Shown here one piece after another: positions 10,419 through 21,935 of a DNA stretch of 64,000 bases. The number at the start of each line of letters is the position of its first letter. Position 1 is the first letter of the stretch. Position numbers and translations under genes: made by a program. The notes beneath the pieces were generated by a model that was not told the DNA's origin, searched no databases, and was given only the letters and a program-made list of their open reading frames with translations. Origin of the DNA: Adiantum capillus-veneris (taxonomy: Eukaryota; Streptophyta; Polypodiopsida; Polypodiales; Pteridaceae); contig CM043953.1 of NCBI GenBank assembly GCA_014529385.2, positions 115,168,049 through 115,232,048 of the forward strand, given 5' to 3'.

Positions 10419-10997
10419 CGCACACTTAGGTATGTGCAAGGGACTCTTGACTACGCATTGTTCTATGCAGTAGATGCACCATTAGCATTGTATGGGTATA
10501 CAGATGTAGATTGGGCAGGTAGCATTGTTGATAGGACATCTACGAGTGTCTTCATGTTCTCTTTTGGGAGTGCTGCTGTTACTTGGAGCAGCAAAAAGCA
10601 GCCTACGGTTGCTTTATCGAGCACAGAGGCCGAGTACAGAGGTGCAGCAGTTGCGGCGTGCGAGGTAGCTTGGCTACGCACATTACTTGAGGACTTGGGA
10701 GTGCAGGTGGACCAGCAGATTGTCATTCATTGTGACAACCTCAACAGCATGCAGTTGGCTAGGAACCCAGTGTTCCATGCTAGGACCAAACACATAGAGG
10801 TCCATTACCACTACGTTCGAGAGCGAGTGTTGGCAAGCGACATCGACTTGGTCTACGTCAGCACAGAGGAGCAGAGAGCGGATATCTTTACCAAGGACCT
10901 CGGAGCTGAGAAGCTTCGACATTTCTGGACTATGCTTGGACTCTGCGACATGCAGAGCTTGAGGGGGAGTGTTGAGATGTCGAGCTCTACACCTTGA
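10419..10997 (+). pseudogene. copia RNase H, frame ending inside the 3' LTR
   Basis: RNase HI-type domain in the same frame as the RT. YTDVDWAGS and STSVFMFSFGSAAVTWSSKKQ contain the first Asp; SSTEAEYRG has the Glu; IHCDNLNSMQLA has the next Asp; HARTKHIEVHYHYVRERV and ADIFTKDL close the domain. The domain itself has no stop. The reading frame runs through the polypurine tract into the 3' LTR and ends at 10995-10997, so the last nine or so residues are LTR-encoded. Confidence 0.92.
10961..10969 (+). promoter_or_regulatory. copia polypurine tract
   Basis: GAGGGGGAG immediately before the 3' LTR; the standard site for priming plus-strand DNA synthesis. Confidence 0.85.
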
Positions 10998-11291
10998 GCT
11001 GGCATCCACTACGGGTCTTGGCCGCTTACGGCATTTACTCACTGGCGCGTTAGGTGACCGACATGGAGGATCTCTGCCAGTGATTCTACAGCTGGACTAC
11101 ACTTATAGTGCCAGCCTAGTACGCTTCTAGCGAGTTCACACTTAGTGACCGCATGTACATATGTGCTACTTTTCAGGTTTAGCACTTAGTCATTTTGTAC
11201 TCTCTTTTCTGTGAAGAAGAAGAAGAAGCTTTCCATCTCTGTGTGCTTTGTGCTTGTCTTGTGTAGCTCTCTTGCATCCTCATTCTTTACA
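10970..11291 (+). repeat. copia 3' LTR
   Basis: 322 bp, TGTTGAGATG to TTTACA, followed by TSD TTGAG at 11292-11296. Same length as the 5' LTR. Confidence 0.95.
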
Positions 11292-11458
11292 TTGAGCACA
11301 AGATAGATGCAAGATATAAAGAAGTGGTTGGAAGACGCGATGCATGACACTTGCTACATGATGCCTCAATAGAATCCAAGTGAATGAAGCTTTTCTACAA
11401 TGACTATGTATTGGAATTTGTGAGAAATTAGGGAGGTCACGCTTCATACACTACACAC
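11292..11458 (+). pseudogene. LINE-A fragment 5, C-terminal end of the RT protein
   Basis: Begins with the second copy of TTGAG, then reads KKWLEDAMHDTCYMM and, after stops, a stretch matching SGGSCFIHYTT of LINE-B. This places the copia insertion in the post-RT region of LINE-A. Similarity ends near 11458, where unrelated sequence starts, so the LINE-A 3' end is deleted or moved. Confidence 0.75.
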
Positions 11459-12199
11459 AATGAGACCTTGGATTCCTTTGGGCCAAGGTGTGGAGCTTTT
11501 TGACAAGTGTCCTTCTTTCCCTCTTATGAGGGTAAGCTAGCACCCCCCTTGCTTAAGGAGAGCCCCTGCTTAAGCACATCCCCTACTTCCAGGGCAGTGT
11601 GCCTCTATACCTGACATGTGGCTCCTTTCCTCTCATGAGAGTATGGGCCCTTGGTGACGTGTACACACCCTACCCCCTTGCCAAATTTGTAGGGCTCATC
11701 CCTTCCTTTGTAGCTAGATCTTTGTCTTTGGTAAGCAGGAAGGCCCTCTGATTAAGCACAGCCCCTGCTTAAGCAAGCTTCCCCCTTGCTTTCTTAGACC
11801 TTAATTGCCCAATCTAAAAATGAAGGCCTTTATCCTAAGGTTTTTAACACTTACCTTTGGAGGCTTTAATAAAGCTAACCCTAGGGTCCTTTAGAGCTTC
11901 ATCAAGTGCACCTTACTCTTTGTTAAACTGCCTCCATTATGGACTTGAAATGAGATGCCCACATCTCCCTTTTGGTCCCATGGTGAGGTGAGCTTAAAGC
12001 AATTATGGCACCCAAATCTTTAGTAGACTATCCCATTTTGACCTGATAGAGATAACCTTATCTCTCATTTAGGCCCATAGTTGAGATATGTCTAGAAGCA
12101 CATATCTATATTCTAATTCTTGCTTCCGTTTTATCTCCCCATATTGAATGATCAATTAACCATGAGAAAATAATTTTGTAAAGTTAGATATTAGATTTT
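11459..12199. other. Intergenic, nothing recognised
   Basis: A mostly C/T-rich stretch with several GCTTAAGCA-like words (about 11550-11780) but no protein similarity. Possibly LTR or intergenic retroelement debris. Confidence 0.4.
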
Positions 12200-12730
12200 A
12201 TGATAGCATATCCATCCTCTACAATCAAGAAAGCTGAATCCAAGCTGCGTGTGAAGAATGCCTTTGCCAAAATCACTGTCTCCTCCAGTGTTAGTAACAT
12301 TGACCTCTTCAATCTTCACATAACTCTTCTTCTTGTCATCTTGCTCAAAACTCTTACCTTTGCCTTTGTCTTGCTTTCACTTTGTACAGTCTCTCTTCTT
12401 GTGACCATTCTTGCCACAATGATAGCATTCTATGTCATCCCTTGATGACAAATTACGAGACTTGCTTCAAGCTTGAGACTTTTTATTTCCCTTTTTGTCT
12501 TGAGACTTTTGTCTACCACGAACAACTAAAGCACTGTTTCCCTTGCCTTTGTCATTATTCTTCCTGTTTAGCTCCTCTATAAGTAGACTTCCTTCTACAT
12601 TAGCACTTGTGAGACGTTCTAGTCCGCCAGAATTACTTAACGCCGTGCAAAAAATGCCTCAATTGTATGGCAAAGTGAAAACATAGCTTTCACTGAATCT
12701 GGGAAAACTATCTCCTGTGTTGTCAGTTGA
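12200..12730 (-). pseudogene. copia-type gag fragment with CCHC zinc knuckle
   Basis: Read on the - strand: ...LERLTSANVEGSLLIEEL, a basic RGRQKSQDKKGNKK linker, then DDIECYHCGKNGHKKRDC (C-x2-C-x4-H-x4-C, about 12391-12442), followed by a K/D-rich tail. This order is typical of the C-terminal part of copia gag. Stops after the linker (before SKSRN) and after the knuckle (TK*KQDKGKG) show decay. No protease or integrase follows, so it is an isolated fragment. Confidence 0.75.
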
Positions 12731-13880
12731 TTTAAAAATGTTCTTTGAAAGCCTCCAAAATGTTCCCGAAAGCCTCCAAAAATAAGCTACAATGTTGCTT
12801 GATTGCATTAGGTACGGGGATTATAGGCAAATATGGTCCAAAAGGGTGGAGTAGGGCCCAAGGCAAGAGGAGGGGCTGAGTGGGTGACTGAACAAGATCT
12901 AAAACCCTAAAAAATGGCACCCCCATCCTGGCCCTTCATCCTGGAAGTGATATGGACCATTAGATTGACCCTAAAGCTAGGCAAAAAGGAGCTCTTTGCT
13001 CATATCTGACTTGGCAACCAAGGCAAATCAATTTGGACTGATCTAGAGCTGATCAACACTCAATTTTTAGTGCTTTCACGCTCTCATGGAAGCTCTGCTT
13101 CATCTCCTTCTTCCCCGTCTATGCATGCTTACATATTATGCTTGATTATTCTTAATTAACCATCAATAGGCTAGTACTTCCTACTCATCAATACTAATTT
13201 CCACCCTGTATCTTGCTTATTCCCCGTAGATCTTATCATCAGGGTGATGTTTAAGGTTTTGGGAATAAGTTCTATAAGAATTGCGGAGCAGAAAAGCCTA
13301 GTCACATAATTGTCAGATTCTAGAGTTGTTTATATCTTTAATTTGATTAGTTAAAAGTGTGATTAGCAATTGTATTAGCATGAATTCTCTTGTGAAGAGA
13401 AAATAATTAATACAAAGACCTTTCGGAGGGGGGGTCGGCTCCACAAAGTTCGGCCCTCAACACGTGTCGTGTGTCTCTCTCTCTAACTCTTTCTTTTGCA
13501 GTTTTCAATACATGCATGCGTGATGTATGATGAATCTAAATCAAGTGTGTGCCTTGCAATTGTTATTCTCAAACATGCTCATAGTTTATTCAATTGATTA
13601 ATTATCTAGATTAATCTGCAATTTTTGTTGCATAATTAAGCCCAGTTCTCTGACATTGGAATCATAGTAGTCTAGGTTATTTCTTTCTTTCTGAAAAAAA
13701 GATGATTCTAATAACTGAGCATGAAATGTTGATTTATTTTGATTAATCAAAGTATTTCTAATCAAGGGTGTGCTTAATTTGAAGAGCTATCTCTTGATTT
13801 GCAAGGAGAAATAGCTGTGATCGTTCACTAAAATTAACTATCTCTCACAAGGAACTTTTGATTCAAAAAGCAGCATCACT
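12731..13880. other. Non-coding, possibly LTR/leader debris
   Basis: No protein similarity. A G-rich GGAGGGGGGGTCGG near 13425 and AT-rich flanks resemble retroelement leader sequence ahead of the gypsy remnant at 13881, but no LTR pair could be defined. Confidence 0.35.
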
Positions 13881-14290
13881 ATGTCTGAAAACTTGCAGGA
13901 AGAGGAGAGATTGATTAATTTTGGCACCTTGGATTTGCAAAACGATATAGCATCTCCTGATGCAACTTGGGCTATTGAATTTTTTGCTCGCAAACTGCAA
14001 TAGACTATGACAAATGCAGCTTTTCCATATCGAAGGTAATTCATCACTTTATGATAACCTCCAAAATCAAATTTCAGCATACGGACAAGGGGTCAAAGCC
14101 AGATTTTGTGAAAGAGAAGCTTCAAGAGAAAGGGAGACAACCCCAAGGATACCACTATAGCAAAGGTGGGAAGCTATAGGACAATTAAGGCTACCAAGGT
14201 AAAAATTGTCTCTCTCCTAAAGATGTTGGGTGTTTTGCTTTAAATGCGGTGAACAAGGTCACTCTTATCGCACATCCCCTCAAAAGGATG
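13881..14290 (+). pseudogene. Degenerate gypsy gag remnant
   Basis: Starts with MSENLQEEERLINF... (about 40 residues open), then a heavily frameshifted stretch. At about 14235-14275 it reads CFKCGEQGHSYRTSP, a zinc knuckle in which the last Cys is Ser. A gag of normal size would need several hundred residues between these, so most of gag is deleted. Confidence 0.55.
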
Positions 14291-14427
14291 GAAACAAGGA
14301 ACCCCCTCGAACTGCAATGTCTATTGTTCTAAAAGAGGGAGGTCCTATTAAAGAAAGTCCCTTGTTCTATGCATGGGGCAAAGTGAGAGACTCTTTTGAC
14401 AAAGTTTCATTTTAGCTTACATGATAT

Positions 14428-14974
14428 TTGTCACAAAGTGCTCCTAACTCTTCTGATGTCTCTCCAAATGGTGCATTAAAAGTAGATAATGACTTACACT
14501 CATTTCTAAATGAACACGCTAAAAATTTCATTGATGATATTCCGAGTGAGTTGCCTCCTAAAAGGGGAGATGATGATCATAGGATTGGTCTCATCCCAAG
14601 AAGCTCTTCTTTGAACAAGCCTCCTTATCAAGTCTCTCAGGCTCAATGAGAGGAGATAATGTCGCAAGTTAATGAACTTGTGCAAAAGGGTATGGGTACC
14701 ATTTTGTTCTCTTGTCTTATTATTGCACAAGAAGGATGGTACATACAGAATGTGTGTGGACTATCGTGAACTAAACAAGTTGACAATGAAGAACCAATTT
14801 CTAGTCTCAAGGATTGAGGATTTGTTTGATAAGCTACAAGGTTTTGCCTACTTTAGTAGAATAGACCTTAAAAGTGGCTATCCTCAAATACAAATTTTGC
14901 CAAAAGATATCCATAAGACAGACTTCAAGACCATCTTTGTCTTATATAAGTTCTTGTTATACCTTTTGGCTTAA
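14428..14974 (+). pseudogene. Ty3/gypsy reverse transcriptase fragment
   Basis: ELPPKRGDDDHRIGLIPRSS and NKPPYQVSQAQ are the usual lead-in to a gypsy RT. After a stop at 14647-14649 come LLHKKDGTYRMCVDYRELNK, LFDKLQGFAYFSRIDLKSGY and QI.ILPKDIHKTDFKT. The YxDD half of the palm domain is absent, apparently deleted between 14974 and about 15030. Confidence 0.8.
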
Positions 14975-15028
14975 CAAATGCACTAGTCCATTCAATAAAA
15001 TGATGGAAAGGATCTTTATTGTACCCGA

Positions 15029-15353
15029 CCTCTCAAAGACAACCTCTCAAAGCCATTTGAGGTCCATTGTGATGCTAGTGGTGATTGTCTTGGAGCAGTG
15101 CCTCTCCAAGACGGACACGCCATAGAGTCACCAACTGCACTCTAATGAACAAAGCCTTGGATACTTGGAAGCACTACTTGGTTGGGATGCCATTCATCAT
15201 TCAAACGGACCAGCAGAGTCTCAGGTACTTCATGACACAAACCAAGATTTAAGACAAACAATTGAGGTGGGCAAACTTTCTTTTGCAATTTCATTTTTAC
15301 ATTGCTCACATCCCTGGAAAGAACAATCAAGTTGCCAATGCTTTGTCACGTAG
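15029..15353 (+). pseudogene. Ty3/gypsy RNase H fragment
   Basis: Pieces in changing frames: PFEVHCDASGDCLGAV, YLGKHYLVGMPFIIQTDQQS and LLQFHFYIAHIPGKNNQVAN, the standard landmarks of gypsy RNase H. Separate short open frames here are parts of this one broken domain. Confidence 0.75.
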
Positions 15354-15479
15354 ACCTTGCTGCGATGTTGTGTTTGTAGCCTCTATGGTAGATGACTCTA
15401 TGCTACTGACCCAGATTTTTTCGATGTCATATCAGCCATAGAATTAGGGAAGACACAAGAACCACATGAGGTTCAAGAT

Positions 15480-16060
15480 GGCTATTTTCTCTATAGCTCA
15501 AGGCTATGTGTTATAGAAACAAATTTGAGAGAAAAGGTCATGTATGAATCACATGCTCCACCTTATGCTGGGCATAGAGGGAATATTCACGCTATAATGA
15601 ATGCTATTGAGACATATTTTTTTTGGTCTACAATGAAAAAGAACATTCAAGAATATGTATCCCAATGCATTATTTGCCAAAAAGTAAAGTATGACCATGG
15701 GAAGCAACCTGGTTTTCTTTAGCCACTTCCTAATCCTGATTCACCATGGGAGAGTATAGCTATGGATTTTATCTTTGTCTTACCAAACTCTATCCATGGG
15801 AACATAGGAGTATGGACAGTAGTAGACAAGTTACATGTCAAAAATACTATTAAGGATCCACATATGGCACAATTGTTCATCTTTCAAATTTTTAAGTACC
15901 ATGTTATGCCAACAAGTATTGTTTCTGATCAAGATCCTAGAATGACCAGTCATTTTTGGAGAGGACTCTTTCAAAACCTTAGCACAAAGCTGCATTTCTC
16001 ATCTGCTTATCACCTTTAAACGGATGGGCAAAGTAATATTATAACTCCATTGTGCTAGAT
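15480..16060 (+). pseudogene. Ty3/gypsy integrase fragment
   Basis: The HHCC zinc domain is represented by HAPPYAGHRGNIHAIMNAI and CIICQKVKYDHGKQPG. The core follows after a TAG near 15721: SPWESIAMDFIFVLP (first Asp), IVSDQDPRMTSHFW (second Asp), LHFSSAYHL and, after a stop, TDGQSN. The frame decays after about 16060. With the upstream gag, RT and RNase H pieces it forms one truncated gypsy copy. Confidence 0.8.
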
Positions 16061-16302
16061 CTACTAGAAGCCTATGTAAAGGAAGTAGATCTGCACAATC
16101 AATGGGAGAAGTATTATTTCTTAGTAGAGTTGCATACATTGATTTACAAGCAAAATATTGAACACAAGGATCTCAAAATGACCAATATGTTTATTGGATG
16201 AGATTGGTTCACAATGTCATGAAGGTTTAATGCACTCATAAGAATAACAATCTTTGCCACTCAAGGAATATGTATTATACATATATTGTGGCACAACACT
16301 GA

Positions 16303-16987
16303 TGTAACCTTTGCTCAATTATTACATGATTAAGTCGCTCTATTTAATAATTGTTTTCCTCTTGTTTAGCATGCTTCCTTATGTGTGTAGGCTTGTGTAG
16401 AGTTTGTGTGTTCATGTGTGGCCACTCTATGCTAATTTATGTGCATTGTGTGCTAGATTAGAGAAGGATTGCTGAATAGTTAGTGGCCAATGAGCATGAT
16501 TAAGCTTGTGTGTGAGAGATTAGGCCAAATGTTAAAGTGATTGTGTGATAACTCCTTGTAGCAAAGTCATAGCATGTGTCTAGTTATTTTTTCTTTTCCT
16601 TTAGCTCTCTCTATGCAAAGGTTCTTCTTCCTAGTCCTCTACATGACACGAACAAACTCTCTTTGTGTGTTTCCATGCCCTAGCCGGGTCGTACTTTCCT
16701 TGGTTTGACATTATGTTTCTACTATCCTATTCCACTCCCCCAACAAAGACTCTAACAACTCAACAAGAGGGACTGTGGGCTTTATAAGCAAAAATACTTT
16801 TACGTGTGCAGGAGAAGAGAACTGGAGACATTAACATACTATAGGCCACTTGTGTGTGTGGGTGTGTATGGTTGTAGCTAGTGCAATTGTAACTTAAGCT
16901 AAGCTCTAAGAGTTGATTGTAAACTTTGTTACTCTTGCTAGAAACAGTCTAGTTCTTGTTTCTCTTTGTGTATGTAGACAATTGCCT
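16303..16987. repeat. Diverged direct repeat, copy 1 (LTR-like)
   Basis: Collinear with 23443-24016 with substitutions and indels. Shared words include GCTCAATTATTACATGATTAAG, GGCCAATGAGCATGATTAAG, GTGTGTGAGAG and CAGTCTAGTTCTTG. Most likely the 3' part of an old LTR. Confidence 0.75.
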
Positions 16988-18277
16988 TTGGCCATTCTAG
17001 TTTTAGAACCTACACTAAAACATTCCTCACTATACTCTTGTATATAATTATTCTAACATCAAGTTCTAGCCAATAAGGAACTTGCTACCCAATCATCAAA
17101 TAGACAAAGTGAGGCCACAGAAGTCTCACTTATGCTTCACACAAACACCTCTTATCTTCAAGGTGTATGTGCCCAAACCGCACATGTCTGCATTGAACAC
17201 TTGGGAGTGCCAGGCGTGCCTTCACGTGTCTTCATGTGGGAACACTACCTCAGTAGGAAGAGAACTCAAGGGGCATAATCTGAAGGGTCATCAGGGATAT
17301 GGAAAGTCACATGTATTCCTATTTAAGGAAGGTGTTTCTTTGTACGCTTCATTAGGATTTCTCATAATTCACTTATCAAGGAATTTAATGTCTTCCTCTT
17401 TCTTACTCTCTCTCTAATGCTGTGCTTCTCTCTCATTACATTTTTGTGAACATACTCTTGTCATAGGCATCCAAGCTTACTACACAAGGATATCAGCAAA
17501 GCACCAATAAAGAAGCGGCAAAGAAGACAAGTTTCATAGCAAAGGCTTACATGTCGGTTTAAAAAATTCCTAATACAAGATCCTTCAAAAAGTTAGCTAC
17601 CCAAGCATGTTAAGAACCAAAAAAAAGGGTAGATATCTTTGATTAACATCTTTGCTTCCAAAAAAAGGATAGATATCTTTGATTAACATCTTTGCTTCCA
17701 AAATTGACAAGGCCAAAAATAATGTGCAACAAAGTGCATAAATGACTTAATAAACAAAGCCCAAATCACCTACCCAATAAATCATCACCACAACTAGCCC
17801 AAGCCAAGATTCAATCTTAAGATCATGTTGTAGAGAATATGGTGCAAGGCAGGCACAAGAAAACTAGGCTCCATTTGTTTGATAAGACTCTAGCTCACAT
17901 GTAAACACATTCAATAAACTATGGACACCCATGCATGAGACAGAGATGCAGAACCAAGAAGTGTTTGAAGGGTTGCATCTAGAACATGATTGAGATCTTC
18001 TCAAGGTTATAGCCAAACAACAAGATAAGTAAGAGAATACAAATAAGAAGAAACCAACCAAAGCTTCTGACAATTGTGGGAGACATGGGAAGCTAGTGGT
18101 GGGGAGAAAAAAAAGGCAAGATGCTTGTCAAGTGGGGGATATGGAGAACATTGACAAATCAAAAGATGAAAATCAAAACCCAACAGCAATGCAATTACCA
18201 CCACTTGATTCAAAAAATTACAAAAGAATGGTAAGGGGCAAGGCATGAACACAAATAGGTAAAAGCAAGAACAAGAT
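16988..18277. other. Unassigned sequence between LTR-like repeats
   Basis: No family recognised. A 40-bp tandem duplication lies at about 17624-17701 (GATATCTTTGATTAACATCT twice). At about 18045-18250 one + strand frame reads as a basic, protein-like stretch (KKKPTKASDNCGRHGK, LPPLDSKNYKRMVRGKA), possibly a decayed coding end; evidence is weak. Confidence 0.35.
17624..17701. repeat. 40-bp tandem duplication
   Basis: The segment with GATATCTTTGATTAACATCT and TTTGCTTCCAAAA occurs twice back to back. Confidence 0.85.
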
Positions 18278-18400
18278 TGTTAACCCACATTGGATAATAG
18301 CCGCTAACAAAAGACTAGAGATGATATTTACTATGTTTAGTAATTACCAACATGCCATATAATACAGATGTGAAGTAAAGATGCTGATGTTGGGCTAGAA
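18278..18400. repeat. LTR-start-like sequence, copy 1
   Basis: Begins TGTTAACCCAC and is similar to 22918-23040 over about 120 bp, including GATATTTACTAT and GTGAAGTAAAGATGCTGATG. The similarity then fades. Confidence 0.6.
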
Positions 18401-18934
18401 AGAAAAACATTTTTTCTAAACAAAGAAAATAAGGGCAAAGTTCAATTTTGGATTTAAAGGTCAAAATGTGAAGCTTTTGTCGACATTTACACTAATTAAA
18501 ACTTGAAAATTTTATCTATTTTCATGAAGGAAAATAGCAAATATTTTGCATTTCAGCAAGTTAAAATACACTAGACCCCATTTCTTTTCAAACACTAGCC
18601 AGTAGCTTTCCTTTCCACCTCTTCTCTATCTACATAGCCTGCAACGATAGCCGCCAGCCCATGCTTAACTGGCTCATCACTTATTCCTACTCTCATCCTA
18701 GATCATTTCTTTGAGCCAATCATTTGGCTCCCATTCTTTACCTTCCTATCAAAATCCAAAGCCCACACAAGTGCTGGTACAAGGAATGAAGTTGCAATGA
18801 GCAGAGAAGAATTATACAAGGCTATTGTAAATGCCAATGTCCTTGCATACCCTCTAAAGTCAAACCACTCAATATACAGCCTAGGGATCTACAATAGACG
18901 ATGGAAGCTCCAAGGTTGCTATGGGTAAAGCATA

Positions 18935-19606
18935 TTAAAGATCAGAGCTATGACATAGATGGAAGAATCCAATCCTCATTGCAAACAAATTCTTAGCACA
19001 AGCTGCAAATTTCATCTTGTCACCAACAACACCAAAAGCCCAAAGCCAAATCCTGACAAGTAAAGAGAAAGGTAAATGTCCATCACCATATCCCACATGT
19101 ACAAGACCAATCATAAGATGATAGGATAGTGGACAATACAAGCCATGGATCTTCACTAACACATAATCCAAATGTGAATGATTTTTTAATTCAGCTTCTT
19201 TCATGATGGCACTGTCTTGGTCATTCTGCTTTATCTTGTCTAGGTGTAATTTGACTGGGCAATAGGGTACTAGATGGGTGATACCACATTGGTAGCAATA
19301 CCCATTCATCTCTATCTCTACTGTACTTAGGCAAGGTAGCTCTTCATAGTATTGTTGATATTTCTTGTCCATAGCGTCTTGGAATAGGTATGTCATTAGA
19401 GTGACATGTATATACTTGAAGACTATAATTGATGCTTGCTTAGCTTGGGGATCTTTACTATTCTCTTCTTTTGCATCTTCAAGAAGCTTGTAATAGCTTC
19501 CATTATAGCTCCAATACATGGTCAATTGAGCTTCTTTTGTACATGTGATAAACTTCAATTCTAGTTCTATGCCTAGCATGTGATCCTTTACTTTTGGCTT
19601 TTGCAT
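18935..19606 (-). pseudogene. Unrecognised 223-residue coding remnant with near-CCHC motif
   Basis: Not recognised. Open for 223 codons on the - strand, longer than chance frames nearby. Residues about 104-116 read CYQCGITHLVPYC (C-x2-C-x3-H-x4-C), one residue short of a retroviral zinc knuckle. The C-terminal third (LPFSLLVRIWLWAFGVVGDK) is hydrophobic. A second open frame (19666-20013) lies just upstream on the same strand and may be the N-terminal part of the same gene, separated by a frameshift. A gag-like protein of a retroelement is the most economical guess. Confidence 0.4.
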
Positions 19607-19665
19607 AGCCTTCGGACTATGTTGTTGACTTGATCCTGCATGAGCCTTTTGTTATTTGTTGGAAT

Positions 19666-20013
19666 TCATGAGAGTATGAGAGCTCTCCGTTGTAATTTGT
19701 AGTCTCTAGGTTGTCTTGATGATAATAATTTGGGTGGAGACTGGACTCCCCCCATCCAAGGGTGTTTCCTATCTGTAGAAGGCATCTTGCTTATACCAAA
19801 TGTGATAAATGCTTGTGCTTTGTCAACTAGCTCTTGTAATTGAGCTAGGTTTTGAATTTTTGCTATCTCAATAGCTGATACTTTTTGTTTGATCCTTGTC
19901 GGTGCAATTTGTGCGGGTGCAATGTGTGGTCCATGTGTAGTGTTTTGTATCATTGTTTCTTGTATTGTGTTCCTCATAGATGCAGTAGAAGGTTTTGATG
20001 AGTGCTCAATCAC
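19666..20013 (-). pseudogene. Unrecognised coding remnant upstream of the 18935-19606 frame
   Basis: 115 codons, Ser/Thr/Gln-rich at the start, then a predicted helical part (SAIEIAKIQNLAQLQELVDK). Its 5' end overlaps the start of a divergent + strand remnant by about 12 bp, which is an unusual head-to-head arrangement. No family recognised; it could be the N-terminus of the zinc-motif protein. Confidence 0.35.
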
Positions 20014-20440
20014 ATAAAAAATCTAGAGTCTCTGACACGTTCCCTAGAGAGAAAGCAAATCTTGTCAAAGGACATGAGGGACAAGTTCATGACACAAATA
20101 CTAGAGATTAAGGGCATTAACAATGCTTTGATAGATAATCAAGCTAATAAGAAGGATCAGCTATATCAAATGTTCAAAAATATCTTGAAAACCTAGATGC
20201 AATAAAGCCAAAGATAACACAAACTAACACATATGCAGCTAATAGATCAATTTTTGAGGAGGTCAATGAAAAATTAAAGGTCAAAGACTTACCTCATATC
20301 AAATCACAAATTGCAAATAGGGATGTGGAGCCAAAGAGCATATGTAATAGTGATCATATTTTTGACGTTTCAATGGTCTCAGCTATAGAAAGTGTAGAGC
20401 ACAAAAGAGACATAGAGATGTACCTAGGAATTTGACACAA
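20002..20440 (+). pseudogene. Unrecognised helical coding remnant
   Basis: Reads IKNLESLTRSLERKQILSKD..., heptad-like and charged, to a stop near 20194. A +1 frame then continues with LENLDAIKPKITQTNTYAAN, EEVNEKLKVKDLPHIKSQI and MVSAIESVEHKRDIEMYLGI. The two frames together look like one protein broken by a single indel. Coiled-coil character is inferred from the pattern of leucines. Function unknown. Confidence 0.4.
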
Positions 20441-20808
20441 CTAGGGATGAAGTCTCAAATCCAAGCAGATGAGACCTCAATGTGTTCAAATGATGACATG
20501 AAATTAGAAGAAAAAGCGGCCAAAAAGGTCAATTCCTTCTATTATTTTGCAAGTGAATGACACCAAAGGATCGACACCAATTGGGACTAAGCTGAATGTT
20601 TGAGAACAAATAGTGCAACAAGTGCATGCAACCTATCAAATATAACATGCAGATTACCAAAGAGCAATAAGAACCAACGACCATGGTAAGCATTGCCATT
20701 GGAGAAAAGAGTCAACATCCTTCTAAACAACTATCAAAAGAATCTAAAGACTCAATTATATGTGACAAGAAGAGGCACATAAAATTGCTCAAATATGTCT
20801 AGATATAG

Positions 20809-21935
20809 ATGAGATACAAACATGCCATATCATGTCAACCACTAGGCGAAGTTCAAACTTCCCAGGTCATCACAAGTCAACAATTATCAACAATAGATAA
20901 AGGGAAAACCAAAGTGCAAGAAAGACCCCCTTCTACCTTGACACCACAAAAGCCCACCCAAAAAGCCAAAAATTTAGTCAAGCCGTCTCATCTGACAGGA
21001 GTGGCTTGCACATCCATGGAGCTTCAAGATCTCAAACCTCACTACTATGAACTTAAAAGTTCTTTCAACCAAAATATGCAATACTAAACAAATAAAAATG
21101 CTAATAGCCTCCTAAAGTCTATGTTGCAGCCCATGATATCCAATCAAAGATCCCATATGAGAAAGTGATCTTAGTAAAAGCAAACAAGGTAAATACATGG
21201 GATGGATTGCTTCCCATTACAACTTACAAGAACAAGGTTACTACCATGGTCAAATGAAAAATTGGTTACCCGGCCCACACCAAAGATGTTACCCCATACA
21301 ATACCCAGTGGCTTGACACCATGACAAAAACATTGACATTCAAGGTCAAATTCATATCAAAAAATGAGATTAAACAACAAGTACAAAAATGGATTTCAAT
21401 CTAGAAGGCCTACACATCTTCAAGGAAAGTCACCACCTAAAATTCTCGAGGATGGCAAAGAATTGGTACATTTTCATACCATACCATTGATAAAATGGGT
21501 TGTGCCATATAACATTCTTCAAGCGCAAGGATACTACCAAGGCAAGAAAAAAATTTGGATACCAAAGGCACCAAGTCCAATTTCTTCACTTGCACAAATA
21601 TAGCTTGAAGGTAATAACAACTATAAGAAAAATAAAATCATAGATAAATTTCCAATAAACACCGATACAATTTGCAAAACTATACCAATGACAAAGAGCA
21701 GATATGTGTGGATGCTAGAGCAAAAAAATGAATGAGGAGAAGAATAATGAAGTCATCGTTAGCTTCTAAAAAATCCAAGAAACAAAGCAACAAAGTACCA
21801 AGTGGATTTGAGCAACCAACCTTTATAAACAATGGACCAAAAACTCAATCAGGCCGTTCTGACACCAAAGGTCACCCAAGTTTAGCAAAAGAAACCTATT
21901 TTGCAAATATGTTCCTTCAAAAATCCTCTTTTTGA
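20809..21935 (+). pseudogene. Unrecognised coding remnants, same strand as 20002-20440
   Basis: Open patches at 20809-21087 (Pro/Thr/Lys-rich), about 21130-21400 (YEKVILVKANKVNTWDGLLP, DVTPYNTQWLDTMTKTLTFK), 21364-21603 (HTIPLIKWVVPYNILQAQGY, KKIWIPKAP) and 21732-21935. The IWIPK word also occurs in the unassigned module at 50656-51105 on the other strand. Likely decayed retroelement coding sequence; domain unknown. Confidence 0.35.

Larger units (their letters stand above)
6075..11291 (+). mobile_element. Ty1/copia LTR retrotransposon, structurally complete (5217 bp)
   Basis: Two 322-bp LTRs (6075-6396, 10970-11291), each beginning TGTTGAGATG and ending TTTACA, bracket a primer binding site, a gag-pol region in copia order (gag, protease, integrase, RT, RNase H) and a polypurine tract. 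The 5-bp duplication TTGAG is present at 6070-6074 and 11292-11296. The LTRs differ at six positions by eye (about 1.9%). The coding region has four in-frame stops, one frameshift and a changed RT catalytic residue, so the copy is non-autonomous now. It sits inside LINE-A and is therefore younger than that LINE. Confidence 0.95.
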
